From assembly GCA_021307315.1 (NCBI GenBank), contig JAJSPD010000013.1:310001-374000 (forward strand): a stretch of DNA of 64,000 bases, in the 5' to 3' direction. The DNA is from Bisporella sp. PMI_857 (Eukaryota > Ascomycota > Leotiomycetes > Helotiales > Helotiaceae). The position numbers and the translations under genes are program-made. How positions within the stretch are numbered: the first letter of the stretch is position 1; every line of letters starts with the position of its first letter. The notes beneath the pieces were generated by a model, which made no database searches, had not been told where the DNA came from, and worked only from the letters and a program-made list of their open reading frames with translations. This document shows, in pieces, positions 1-10,702 of this stretch.

Positions 1-1805
1 CAGCTATAGTAGCATAGGTCTTAGGGATCAAGTACGGCTACTTACGATCATATACTGCAATACTTCCGCATCGTTGGACCCGAAGATAGACAATATTCTG
101 TATCTGGTAATGAGGTACAGTACAAGGCTACATAATTGGTACAACACCGATTAGGTCTAAACCAGATCTTCAAACACACTTGATACATCTTAGTATTTTT
201 ATACAAAGTTCGAATATTTCACTCATAAAAGGATTAGCAGGCGGATTTGAGATGTCGACGGTGTCAAGACCGCCTTCATGTTTCTATCGTTCAATGCCGG
301 TATTATGCCCTGGCAATTCATGGACCGCTATGCGAATGTCCCACGCATAATGTTCGCGCAATAGGCAACTTGTTGATTCAACGGGTCCTTCTTGGCCAGA
401 TCACTAGGTCGAGATCCGAAATGTAATTTCGGTTTGCAACCATAACATCTCGAAGCTACCTCTATTTCGCATGCGGTCTTAGTATGGCTTGTCAATAATA
501 TCATATGTGAGATACGAACTATCAGGTATATTTAGTAAGCTGATACCTAGGAACACGACGCTTGAGCAATGTACCAGCCTTTTTAACAGTGAGCCAGCTA
601 TCCACAATCGATCCAAGGAAGAGCATACTACGTATTGCTACGAATTACGGCGCCTGTAAGTTTCACGTTCAAGATATTGCATTCCAGCTCTATCGTTGAC
701 GTATTCAACGATCAGTAGCTCCATGATAAATTGGTCAGAGGTTGTCACCAACACAGAAAAGATTGTCGATTGCGTCTTTGTCAGCAAGTGCCACAGAACC
801 CTTAATTTGGCTTAGGCGCCAGCTAGATATCTGCTATTAAATAAAGCCAATCACGATTTTGACCAAAGGGAAAATGTCTTGAATCCACGAGGTTTGAGCT
901 TTGCTGAAGTACCCAATGTCAACTGTGGTAAAATGCACAATGTGTTCTCCCAGAAATTGCAGGGATCTTCTATTGATCCTGACTACTCCCTCCAGCATCC
1001 ATCTCTCTATTCTAAGTAGTTAATCCAATTTATGCCTTCCCCATCCGATCTTCATACGTTTGTTAATACAGAATCTGTCCCCATCTGTTGTTTCCCGTGG
1101 ATTCCAGCATCTTCCAACGTAACACCAGCAGTAGATGGCGGGGGCTTCAAATGCCGGGATATATGGAGTTTGAAACTCCCCAAAAGCCGAAATTGGCAAA
1201 TGCACAGCAAATCCCGTGAGAGCGGGTTACCGAAACTTCATAGTGCGGCTTAATGTCAAAAGCACAGTCAGTTCACGTGAATGTAATGCTTTTCATACTC
1301 CGCGTCCCTTTTTCAAGCATCGGTCTGGATTTGAATTTGTCAAACAACGAGCTGCATCACCACATGTTCGGCCCTAGCTAATCAGTAATGTAGTTGCTTG
1401 ATCTGAGATGTTCCGGGTTTGAGACTCGGGAACTGTTTTTCAAGGCAACTATCAGGTGGTGGACACATAATACTATGGGCATGTACTTCTCCACGCAGAG
1501 CAGCTACTTGTTTTCGGAGCGTTTGCAGCATTGTGCAATACCGAACGACCTCCGACAGGTAGGAGTGGAACGATTTTGAACAGAAAGGGTACTCCTGATC
1601 TGTGACATTATCCGGGCAGTTTGTAGACCGTGATAGTATCATTCTCCCTTTAATATTTGTTTGGAGAAAGAGAAGGGGGTATAGTATATAAGGTGAGAGG
1701 ACCTCATATCTCCCCCAACGTTCAGAGCACACAAAAATATTATCATTCATTCATATCACCAATTCCCCAAGTAACATATACAGATCTTTGATTAATTCAT
1801 CAATC
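1..1805. other. intergenic stretch, no gene recognised
   Basis: About 1.8 kb upstream of the cyanide hydratase gene. Only short overlapping open frames of 60-120 codons are present, with no domain signature or spliceable continuation that I can see. The last few hundred bases probably hold the promoter and 5' leader of the downstream gene, including an in-frame upstream ATG at 1788. Confidence 0.55.
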
Positions 1806-3087
1806 ATGCCAGCAACCATCAGAAAGTACAAGGCGGCCGCCGTCAACGCCGAGCCAGGATGGTTCAACCTTGAGCTGTCAACCCAGAAGACAATTCGATA
1901 TATCAACGAAGCTGGCAAAGCCGGCTGTAAGCTCATTGCCTTCCCAGAGCTTTGTAAGAAAAACCAAATAGGTTCCCAACGTTCATGCGTTTACAAGTCT
2001 AGGGATTCCTGGCTACCCATACTGGGCATGGAAAGTGACCTACCAAGAGAGTCTCCCATTGCTCAAAAAATACCGCGAAAACAGCCTCCCCTCCGACTCC
2101 GACGAGATGCGCCGCATTCGCGAAGCTGCACGCTCCAATAAGATTTTTGTTTCGCTTGGATATTCTGAGCTAGATCTCGCTAGTTTGTATACCACTCAGG
2201 TAATGATATCACCAACAGGCGATGTCATTAACCATCGCCGCAAGATCAGAGCCACTCACGTCGAGCGTCTCGTCTTTGGTGATGGAACCGGCGATACTAC
2301 CGAATCGGTTGTGGATACAGAGATCGGTCGTATTGGTCACTTGAACTGTTGGGAAAATATGAATCCGTTCTTGAAAGCCTATGCAGCCTCACTCGGGGAA
2401 CAGGTTCATGTTGCTGCTTGGCCATTGTACCCCGATGCTACGACTCTAAAGTACCCTGATCCGTACACCAATATTAGCGATGCCAACTCTGATGTAAGTA
2501 TTCCTTCAATCACTATTTGTCATGGATAATTGAACGATGGGAATAGATCGTCACTCCAGCGTATGCCATCGAGACAGGAACCTTCACTCTAGCTCCATTC
2601 CAAACCATATCCGCAGCCGGTATCAAGCTCAACACTCCTCCCGGAAAAGAGCTCGAGGATCCAAAGATCTATAATGGTAACAGCAGGATCTATGGACCGG
2701 ATGGGCAGAATCTCGTTGACCATCCAACAAAGGATTTCGAAGGGTTGCTCTTCGTCGATGTATGTGAACTCAAATGCACATATCATAAATTTGGATAAGC
2801 TAACGTTTATATTTTAGATTGATCTTGATGAAGCTCATCTGAGCAAAGCTTTAGCTGACTTTGTAAGCACTCCCACCCCCCTCCTCTAACAATGGGTCGT
2901 AGACTGACTTGAATAGGGCGGGCACTATATGCGGCCTGATTTGATCCGCCTCCTTGTTGATACGGATCGTAAGGACTTGATTGTGCGTGAGGATAAGCAC
3001 ACTGGAGGTATCAAAATTGTCAAGACTATTGACAGGACTGGGCTTTCTACCCCACTTGCTGATAGTGCTGCTGAAGAAAGCAAGTAG
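1806..3087 (+). CDS. cyanide hydratase / nitrilase-family C-N hydrolase
   Basis: Five exons (1806-1953, 2003-2493, 2547-2759, 2818-2862, 2917-3087) encode 355 aa. All four introns are 49-58 nt with GT-AG ends, and the phases add up. The product is a carbon-nitrogen hydrolase of the nitrilase superfamily. The expected catalytic triad is visible as Glu48 (FPEL), Lys130 (HRRKI) and Cys165 (LNCWEN). The stretch around the cysteine ([13 protein letters not shown], then [10 protein letters not shown]) and the later [15 protein letters not shown] match fungal cyanide hydratases, which convert HCN to formamide, better than plant-type nitrilases. Length fits that family. Cyanide hydratases form helical homo-oligomers and let fungi tolerate cyanogenic plants. 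An in-frame ATG at 1788 would add six residues; I prefer 1806 because the protein then starts like its relatives. A nitrilase with another nitrile substrate remains possible. Confidence 0.9.
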
Positions 3088-3480
3088 AATGCTTTGGGAT
3101 TCCCAAGAAGTGCCTGGTGAGAGAATACATCATATAGAAAGCGACACAAATATCATTCAAAGTCAACCTATTGCTTAAATACCACCATTGTATCATAGTA
3201 TTTTACTATTTATATAGTAACCATACAAAAAAGCTTCAATTTGACATTCATTTTAGGTATGGTATATGTGACATATTAACAAAAATTAACGTTTTTAGCT
3301 TGAACTTTAACCATCGTTTAACTAAGTTTAAAAAGCTTATTTGTTAGTATTGCTTTTGACTATTTTTATTTTTATATTTACATCTTTATTAACATCACCG
3401 ACTTCTCCCATATTAATTCTATGTAACCTTATTACCTATCTCCCTATCTGGGTGCAGTTTGTATTGTACAAAACTAAAGT
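3088..3480. other. AT-rich spacer
   Basis: The stretch after the cyanide hydratase stop is very AT-rich, especially 3180-3430, with runs of A and T and several short TTTAA-like motifs. I see no coding signal. It probably contains the 3' end of the upstream transcript. Confidence 0.5.
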
Positions 3481-3833
3481 AGTGGTGTTGTCGCCATAGC
3501 TGCAAAAGCCAACACTGCCCGTTTGTCTTTCTTCTTGATCCCCAAACCCGCGAATCCCGAGTTGGCACCGTTATCGAAGGCTTTCCTTGCGTTGATTAAT
3601 GGCACTATGACTTTTGGATATCATGCATATGGGCTAGTGGATACGGAGCATCCGCACAATACCCAGGGTAAAGCGCTCATGAGTGTGAACTTGACTAATG
3701 ACCATCCCATAGTTATCGGGTGGTGTTTGCATAAAATGAACAGGCTGCCTCCAAGGTGAAGGCGCAGTATATGTTCGGTTGCCTGATTGGTGGTCTGGAG
3801 GATGCCCTCGTTATGGAGGGGGTGAATCATTGA
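3481..3833 (+). pseudogene. broken coding remnant of unknown family
   Basis: An open frame without ATG runs from about 3481 to 3759 and reads like real protein (for example LSFFLIPKPANPELAPLSKA, then MTFGYHAYGLVDTEHPHNTQ). It ends at a stop, while a second plausible peptide (QAASKVKAQYMFGCLIGGLE and onward) continues in another frame from about 3742 to a stop at 3831-3833. The overlap of the two frames is too short to be an intron, so this looks like a frameshifted fragment. I do not recognise the family. The absence of a start codon and the frame change both argue for a relic, but an unrecognised spliced gene is not excluded. Confidence 0.35.
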
Positions 3834-4496
3834 GCTTGCAGCAGTGTCCGCAGGAGGCGCTACAATACGAAGAGATGCAAGCGATGTCTATTCTCGATGA
3901 GCTCAATTTACTCTTGCCTCAAAATTGGCCTGCTCCGATTTGCTCAACATTTAATGCAATTTGAGGTATCCAAAACTCTGCGGCTCATATCAAAACCCTC
4001 CCCGCACAATATAATCTTCCTCCATTTACAGTTAGCCTCCATCACCTCTTTCCCTTCCGCCCGTCTTTCTTCAGAATCGGCAATAAATTGTTACACAAGG
4101 ATAACAGATAATTATGCAGAGCTGTCTGAAAACATCAGCATTCAAGATTGAGGCTCCCTGAAAAATGGCTCCAGCAGGAGAGTAACGACTTTCGATTTGT
4201 GCCTACAAAATGGAGAATTTATGGCCAAAAAGTCTATTATCAGAGTGATCACCAATGACAGAATAAATCTGTAACCAGTTACCGGCCACTGTGAAAAGAA
4301 AGTATGAAATGGCAGTCTCCATCAAGATCTGCCACACATGATCAACGCGGGGCTTGCAACTTACCACTGCAAAAGGTCGATATTGATGGGATTCGTACTG
4401 TCAAGAAGGCTAGAAGTGGCCTCTTCTCATACTCTGAAATGCAAAATTAATCAAATAAAGCGCGGCAGTATATTAAATTGAGTAAGTCTTCTTCCA
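3834..4496. other. intergenic stretch
   Basis: Only short open frames without recognisable domains. It separates the remnant on the plus strand from the 3' end of the LanC-like gene on the minus strand and probably holds the 3' untranslated region of the latter. Confidence 0.5.
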
Positions 4497-5711
4497 TTAA
4501 GTATCCGAATAGCCCGGAAAGCCTTTAGCTTCAACATCATCTATATCAAAAGCCATCCACGCCCATGCTCTACCAGCACAGCCCCATTGTAACCCAAAAG
4601 GGTCATCAGTCTTGATGTATGTACCATCTTTGATTCCACTCTCTACTCTTTCCTCGGTTGACCAGGACATGAAATGCTCCCGATGGGGAGATTGCAACGC
4701 CAACGCATTCCCTGTAACTCCATGACAAAGATTTGGCTCTTTCTTCAGAATTCCTTGCTGCCAAATATTCTTCCTACCCAGATCGATCGCTTTATCAATT
4801 CTTTCCTGCAGCTCCGGAAAATGTGGTCTCAGCTTCAGCAACGAAAGCACCAACCCCGGACTTCCATGGCAGAACTGCACTAAGTCCGTGGGATCCGACA
4901 GCGCTGCCCTCACATACCAATTCCCGTCCTCTCTCTGGGCATCTAAGTGCCTTCCCAAGTCCCCTTCCAATCTTCCCGCACAATTCGGGTCACAAAGCAC
5001 GATCTGAGTAATAATCCCGATGCTCCCGTGAGCGGCACCGAGATAATTCACATCTCGGAACGTCCACGGCTGGTTCGCAAGGCAATGCTCGATAATCGGC
5101 TTCATAACCTCATCTAAGCCCGCTTTCTCCTCCGGGAGCCAGTGCCTCACGATTCTCAACAGCGCAAGTGTGCCTGCGCGGCCAGACAACCATTCGTTTT
5201 CCACGGCTGGGGCTTCGAGATTCGCGGCCTCGGCAGCATCTTTCAACCGCCGGACACTCGTCAGATCACCCGTCGCAATCGCATTTACGGTATTGTAAAC
5301 CATATACTCGTTCTTGACCCCAATGCCATTTCCCGCGACGGGGTGCGCATCGGATCCGCAATCCAGATATGCTAGACACCAATCTCTGGAGGCCGTCCCT
5401 TTGACGAGAAGATCGGGGTGCGTGTGAGAGAGCCAGAAGAAGAGGTAAGCGATTGCAGAGGGCCCAGTCCAGAGGCCCTGGGGTTTGGGTTTAAAGGTAT
5501 CTGTCCATGGTTTTCTTGGTGGATAGCATTCAACGATGGTGGTGAGACACTTGAGAAGCTCTTGGCGGGGATTTGGTAGGCTAGAGAAGGTCCCGTGAGT
5601 GGCTAGGTTAGGTAGATATTTCTTAGTCTTAGGCTCCGTGTTTGCCATTGCTTCGTAAAGAGTAACACATAACTGATTATGAGAGGCTTCGACACTTCTC
5701 ATTAAAATCAT
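4497..5711 (-). CDS. LanC-like (LANCL-type) protein
   Basis: A single uninterrupted frame of 404 aa starting at an ATG (5711-5709). It belongs to the lanthionine synthetase C-like family, an alpha/alpha toroid that binds zinc. Family signatures are visible: GAAHGSIG near residues 226-232, CHGSPG at 281-286 and LCHGVTGN at 328-334. The zinc ligands would be Cys281, Cys329 and His330. Eukaryotic LanC-like proteins add glutathione to dehydroamino acids in damaged proteins, as shown for mammalian LANCL, rather than making lantibiotics. No precursor peptide or LanB/LanM-type dehydratase gene is visible nearby, which fits that role. No signal peptide or membrane segment is seen, so it is probably cytosolic. 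The gene lies 461 bp from the HeLo gene on the same strand; I see no functional link. Confidence 0.88.
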   Translation of the reverse strand: MILMRSVEASHNQLCVTLYEAMANTEPKTKKYLPNLATHGTFSSLPNPRQELLKCLTTIVECYPPRKPWTDTFKPKPQGLWTGPSAIAYLFFWLSHTHPDLLVKGTASRDWCLAYLDCGSDAHPVAGNGIGVKNEYMVYNTVNAIATGDLTSVRRLKDAAEAANLEAPAVENEWLSGRAGTLALLRIVRHWLPEEKAGLDEVMKPIIEHCLANQPWTFRDVNYLGAAHGSIGIITQIVLCDPNCAGRLEGDLGRHLDAQREDGNWYVRAALSDPTDLVQFCHGSPGLVLSLLKLRPHFPELQERIDKAIDLGRKNIWQQGILKKEPNLCHGVTGNALALQSPHREHFMSWSTEERVESGIKDGTYIKTDDPFGLQWGCAGRAWAWMAFDIDDVEAKGFPGYSDT

Positions 5712-6172
5712 AGTCCATCAATGTTGCGGGTAAGATTAGTCACGCCACCTAACCTGAATAGCCGTAAATTTATGCGAAGCATTGGACGTAGCGATGGAAT
5801 TAGGAAATAATTTATTCAATTGGTATCCCTCACATTAATTAATGCTTATCAAAAGACTAATCATAGACCGAGAACTTCGCCATGCATCTGATTATATGCA
5901 TCACGTGATACATCACAAAGCCCATGTTTGAAGGTATACTTTCTAAGACTACAATGCTGCCGATTTCTGAAATACATAAGATTTCTTATTAAAGTACCTA
6001 GTCCAATCTCTTAAATGCATACTTGATTTGATACTAACAGGTACCCCTAAAAATGACCCGCACCACCCAATAATAGACGAAAGTGTCTCGGTATACAAAT
6101 GACAGAACGGTAGCCGATTCAATATTGATAGTGAAAATCGTCGACATATCAACTTTCAATCGACATCAAGAC
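5712..6172. other. AT-rich spacer between LanC-like and HeLo genes
   Basis: 461 bp that should hold the promoter of the LanC-like gene and the 3' untranslated region of the HeLo gene, both on the minus strand. No coding frame of note. Confidence 0.5.
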
Positions 6173-7066
6173 TTAGGAAGCTGAGTGGGTGTTGCTTCCT
6201 TGGAAAGTATCACCAAGATGAGTAGAGCCCTTTCCGCCCATTTTGAACCCTTTATACACATTCCCATCTCCCTCTCGATTTCTCCCCACTCCATATGTGT
6301 TACCCAGGGTCGCCTCGAACCCAGCATCCCCATTAATTTCAAAATTCTCATATTGATTGCCTTTGGTTGTTACCGCCCTGGTGATCGTCTCCGTCAAGAG
6401 TCGATCATCTCTCCCAGCTGCTTCACCCAGCAAAATTAAATCATCAACTTTCTCGTACTCCTCGACTTCCGTCTGGCAGATCACCGTCGCCAGCTCCAGT
6501 ACTTCGGGTGGAAATACCGTTTCCAGACTGTCGACGAGGCCAGAAACATCTTCGATGAGACGATCAAATTTTGATTTCTCGTACAAAGCCCAAGAAATCT
6601 TTTGCAAAACATTTGTGCCCTTCTGTCTCTTCTTAGCAATGTCACGTGTCTTGACATGAACCGATCGAGGCTGGTCTGGAAGGTCAACAGCAGGATCCCA
6701 AATGGCGAGTTGATCGTCCTTCCCAGCTTTCTCCGCCTTTGTCTTGAACCTTGTCGACACTCGTTCTGAATCGTTGAAAATATCTTCAATTTGGTCTAGG
6801 ATATCTCGACACAGCTCTAGCTGGTCCGGCGTTGCAGCTATATACTGGCGCTGTGGATCGCGCACCATTTTCCCATCAATGTAAACGCCGACGGCCTGGC
6901 CCCAACGGGTAAATCGAAGCCGGACGATGTCGAGCTTCAATATACTTCTCTCGTAGTCTTTCCCGAAAGAGCGAGCGAATTGTACGTACTCGAAGCAGTC
7001 TACGCAGGAAGTAAATACCCCTGCTAAACCTGCTACGCCAGTGACAACGCCAAAGATCTCAGCCAT
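6173..7066 (-). CDS. HET-S-like HeLo domain protein with two C-terminal amyloid-type repeats
   Basis: A 297 aa intronless frame that starts at an ATG. Residues 1 to about 225 are a HeLo (prion-inhibition and propagation) domain: the N-terminus MAEIFGVVTG with CVDCFEYVQF and GKDYER follows the HET-S/HET-s pattern of Podospora anserina closely, including the hydrophobic N-terminal helix that becomes membrane-inserting in HET-S. The tail from about 235 carries two imperfect repeats, YENFEINGDAGFEATLGNTY at 239-258 and YKGFKMGGKGSTHLGDTF at 271-288, separated by a Gly/Asn-rich linker. This matches the two-repeat prion-forming region of HET-s, though in variant form. The related motif occurs once at the N-terminus of the NLR transcribed divergently from 7654. 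In the known system the NLR motif templates the amyloid fold of the effector tail and the HeLo domain then perforates membranes, killing the cell. Function here is inferred from domains and neighbourhood. Confidence 0.9.
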   Translation of the reverse strand: MAEIFGVVTGVAGLAGVFTSCVDCFEYVQFARSFGKDYERSILKLDIVRLRFTRWGQAVGVYIDGKMVRDPQRQYIAATPDQLELCRDILDQIEDIFNDSERVSTRFKTKAEKAGKDDQLAIWDPAVDLPDQPRSVHVKTRDIAKKRQKGTNVLQKISWALYEKSKFDRLIEDVSGLVDSLETVFPPEVLELATVICQTEVEEYEKVDDLILLGEAAGRDDRLLTETITRAVTTKGNQYENFEINGDAGFEATLGNTYGVGRNREGDGNVYKGFKMGGKGSTHLGDTFQGSNTHSAS

Positions 7067-7653
7067 TTTGATATCTTATACACCGGCCTATCCGGTCTCT
7101 AGTGGAGGTTTTAAAGTTAGTCGAGTTGTACTGTATATTGTCGCCGTCTTCTTATCAGTTTTGTGACTTCGCGATAGCAGTGTCAGTATTGTGGGATATA
7201 GACCAGAGTTGGGAGATCTGCCTGTGTGAAGTTCAAAACCTCTTATAGCCCGTGACGAAAACTTTGTAGTGCAAATATACGTCAGTAGTTCAAATTACTT
7301 TCAGCTACGCAGCTAAAGCCACCATGCTGTGTATCTGGTTTGGTCTCCTTAATATTTGTCATGGAGTTGGTGTTGGTGTGTGGCGGAGGCTGTGTCGCCA
7401 ACAAAAAGCACAAGCCACTCCAATAAACTTCCGCTTGATGCTCAGCGCCTCATCTTGTATTTTGCTCTTTACCCCACCCAGCACCACCCAAAGCATACCC
7501 TACTTCAGCGAACTTTATCTGCTCTAGAGGACAGCTTTTCTCTGTACCTTTCAACTTCAAGATGGGACTAGTGCACTATGCACCTTCCTACCAAATAAAT
7601 CTATGAGATCTTCTGCAGAATGAGCATGCGCATAAGCACTGGGTCTGTTCTCG
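7067..7653. promoter_or_regulatory. shared divergent promoter region of the HeLo/NLR pair
   Basis: 587 bp between the start codons of the HeLo gene (minus strand) and the NLR (plus strand). Such head-to-head placement lets both partners share control. I see short open frames but no further gene, and I cannot point to specific factor sites. Confidence 0.5.
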
Positions 7654-10600
7654 ATGGCGGCAATACCAGTTCGTTCTCGAGCAGGCCACAGATACGAGCA
7701 TATTCAGATAGAGGGGAACAACAACATTCTAGGTGATTATTACGCTAGTAAGTGCTTTCTCATCATCTGCTACATGGTAACCACATTAGTAGTAATTAGA
7801 ATTGCTAATACGGTATCTTTAAGATACTCCAACCCTGCGGGAGCGCCATGAAGAGAATCTACGTCAATTCTTCAGAGGCACTACAAATCCTCAGATTGAT
7901 CGGGAAGAGCTTTTAATCCTCAAAGATCATCGTGCGAATGGAACGTGTGAATGGATCAAAAGCCACAGCGACTTCCAGAGCTGGCGGAACGGAACCAACC
8001 AATCGCTCTTGTGGATCTTAGGGAGGCCAGGCAGGGGCAAGACTTTCCTAAGCATGTACATTGCTGAGACCATCAAAAATGTGACACGTGAAGCCAGCTC
8101 CCGAGGCCAAGAACATATAACTCTTGAGTTCTATTGCAACAACCGACATGAGTCACGAAACACCGCGGTTGGTATTGTGAAAGGCCTGATGTTCAATCTC
8201 TTGCGTCAAAGTAAATATGCAGTCGAGCATCTGCTAGAAGCCTTTGAAAGCTCCAAAGAAGCTGTGACTGAATTATCGAGATTCTGGAGTCTATGGACGA
8301 TATTCCGAAACATGTTAAACGATGAGAGGATAAGTCGGATATATTGCATTCTAGACGGTCTTGACGAATGTAATGACGATTCCTTTAGAGACGAGCTTGT
8401 GCGGCGTCTGAAAGGCGTAGCTTCAGAACGGAAGACGCCACAGGGAAACTGCAAGATCAGTATATTAGTCACCAGTCGTCATATGGCAAGATCAGCCTCT
8501 GCCATTTTATGTTCAGGCTATTGCATCCAGTTAGATCAACATGAGGACAATAACGAGGTTGTCTCTGCACTGAACAAAGACTTGCAACAGTTGATCAACG
8601 TCAAAATGGACAGGTACTATCCAACGAGCTTATATCCAGATAAATTATGGAGAGCTAGTCTCGCCGAAGACTTACTTCGGCGATCAGAAGGGACGTTCCT
8701 TTGGATTGGATTTGCAATGGAGGTCATCAAAGACTTGAATCCTGACGAAATATCAGCTTCTCTGGATCAGCTACCTGGGGATCTACACAAGATGTATGCT
8801 CGAATTCTGGGCCAAATTCTTCCTCTGAGGAGGCCCATTGTGAAGTCAATCCTGCTTTGGGTGTCAGCAGCAGTTCGTCCACTTTCCTTGCTTGAACTGT
8901 ACGAGGCCACCGCATCAGAAAACTCCTCTCTGTCTTTCCAGAAAGCTACAACTTCCGACGACGACCAAGCTGTAAAACGGATGAACGAGTGGGTAGGCTT
9001 CTGTGCCAATTTACTAGTTATTGACAATGCGCAAACGGTGAATTTTGTTCACCAGTCTGTCAAAGACTATCTTTTCCGAGAGATAGACGACGACGGCGAC
9101 GGCGGCGATTACAATGATGGCATACACCCTTTTCGGGCTTCCACGAGCCTTGGAAATATTGCTCGGTCAAAAAAGCACGACATCGACTTATTCCGCTTTC
9201 GAAAGGCTGACGTACACTCCTTGATCGTAAGGGATTGTCTTTGCTATATTGAACAAAAATGGAAAGGCAATGAGGATCTCCATAGCGCGAACGCCACACA
9301 AGAACCTTACATAACTTCAGGGGTGCTGCGGGAGGCACCTATTATGTATTCAAGACTCGACCAAGCAGCCACGTTGAACCCGCTCCTCAGCTACGCCGTG
9401 CTTCATTGGCCTGACCACGCAAAACTAGCTGAAGATGAAGTCTACCACCTGATAATGCCCTTCTTGGCTGAGAAGTCAGGGAGTCGAGACTTCTGGCTGA
9501 GGGAATATGAACTTGTCAATGAGGGATGGGCAAACGACAGATGTGCGTTGAGCTTGAAAGTTGAGCTGGAGACCTGGAAATCAAACCCTTCGAATGCGGC
9601 TGACCCGGAACCTTTGAGTAATGCTCTACATATAGCTGCGAGAATTGGTTTGTTATCATTGGTGCGAAGGCTTTTGGAGAGAGACCGTCGAGGTCTTGAG
9701 GATCGACACAAATTGGTCGGTCGTATGAGATATCTCGAGACCAGGTCAAAGTGGGGGAACACTGCCCTGATGTTCGCCGCGAGATACGGACACTCCGAAG
9801 TGGTCCAGCTCCTCGTTGACAGCGGCGCTGACATTAATACCTCGAACAAATACGGCCTTACTCCTATCCTACTCGCCGGGTATGCGAATCAATTAGCCGT
9901 CATTGATCTGTTACTTAAGCACGGTTCTCAGATTGGGGTTCGGGTCACTACTAGATATGCCAAGAATGCTGGTCCAATTCTAGTGCAAGGATACGCAAAA
10001 ATTATCGAGCGTCTCTCCAGTACTGGACAAGATATCTCAGTTCATATGAAGGCAGGAAATGGCTATATTCCTCTTCTTGCCGCCTTCGAGAAGGGAGATT
10101 ACTCTTTAATCAAACTTTCACTCGAAAATGGAGCGAATCCCAACCAACTGAATGGTCGCGGGGATAGCGTTCTTTCGATTGCTGCCGCTGCCGAGAACCT
10201 GTCTTTAGTCCGTCTTCTTCTCGACTCGGATGCAGATGTCGAACTAAAAAATGACGCCGGGGAAACACCCTTGATCGTTGCATCAACACTCATGCCAACA
10301 TTGAGGAGAACAAGATGCATCGAAGCCTTAATAAATCATGGAGCAAATATCGAGGCGCGAGATAAAGGCGGCGATACGGCGCTAATTAAATGCGCTCGAA
10401 TCAGGTACCTTAGCAACATGAGAGAGCTAGTCGCTCGTGGAGCAGACATCGAAGCCCGTGACACAGAGGGCTCTACTGCTTTAATGATTTATCAGATAAG
10501 TCCCTATGGTGATGAGGATCATCATCGAATGTACATGGTCCAATTCCTCGTCCAAAAGCTTACAGAGTCTCGGAGGGGAAAGTTTGAGAAAGGCACTCTC

Positions 10601-10702
10601 AGCGACTCTGAGAGGAAGGAGCTGCTATCTGCGTATGATAAATTGAATAGCTTAGAAGCAATGACTGGTCGAAAGAAAACATCTTTACCGATATGGATGT
10701 AA
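7654..10702 (+). CDS. NLR: amyloid-type motif, NACHT domain, ankyrin repeats
   Basis: Two exons (7654-7747 and 7824-10702) encode 990 aa; the 76-nt intron starts GTAAGT. Exon 1 encodes only 31 residues and holds the motif YEHIQIEGNNNILGDYY (14-30), similar to the two tail repeats of the adjacent HeLo protein. A linker leads to a NACHT NTPase with Walker A GRPGRGKT at 98-105 and Walker B ILDGLDE at 207-213. Ankyrin repeats follow from about residue 630 to 930 (for example GNTALMFAARYGHSEVVQLL and GGDTALIKCARI). This is the sensor architecture of the NWD2/HET-S pair, with ankyrin instead of WD40 repeats: ligand sensing by the C-terminal repeats, NACHT oligomerisation, and clustering of the N-terminal motifs to seed the effector. 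The ligand is unknown. The C-terminal repeats are diverse rather than near-identical copies. Confident for domains, inferred for signalling. Confidence 0.9.

Noticed and set aside
4497..5711. LanC-like gene as part of a lanthipeptide cluster
   Set aside because: No precursor peptide or LanB/LanM-type dehydratase gene is nearby and the protein resembles the stand-alone eukaryotic family.
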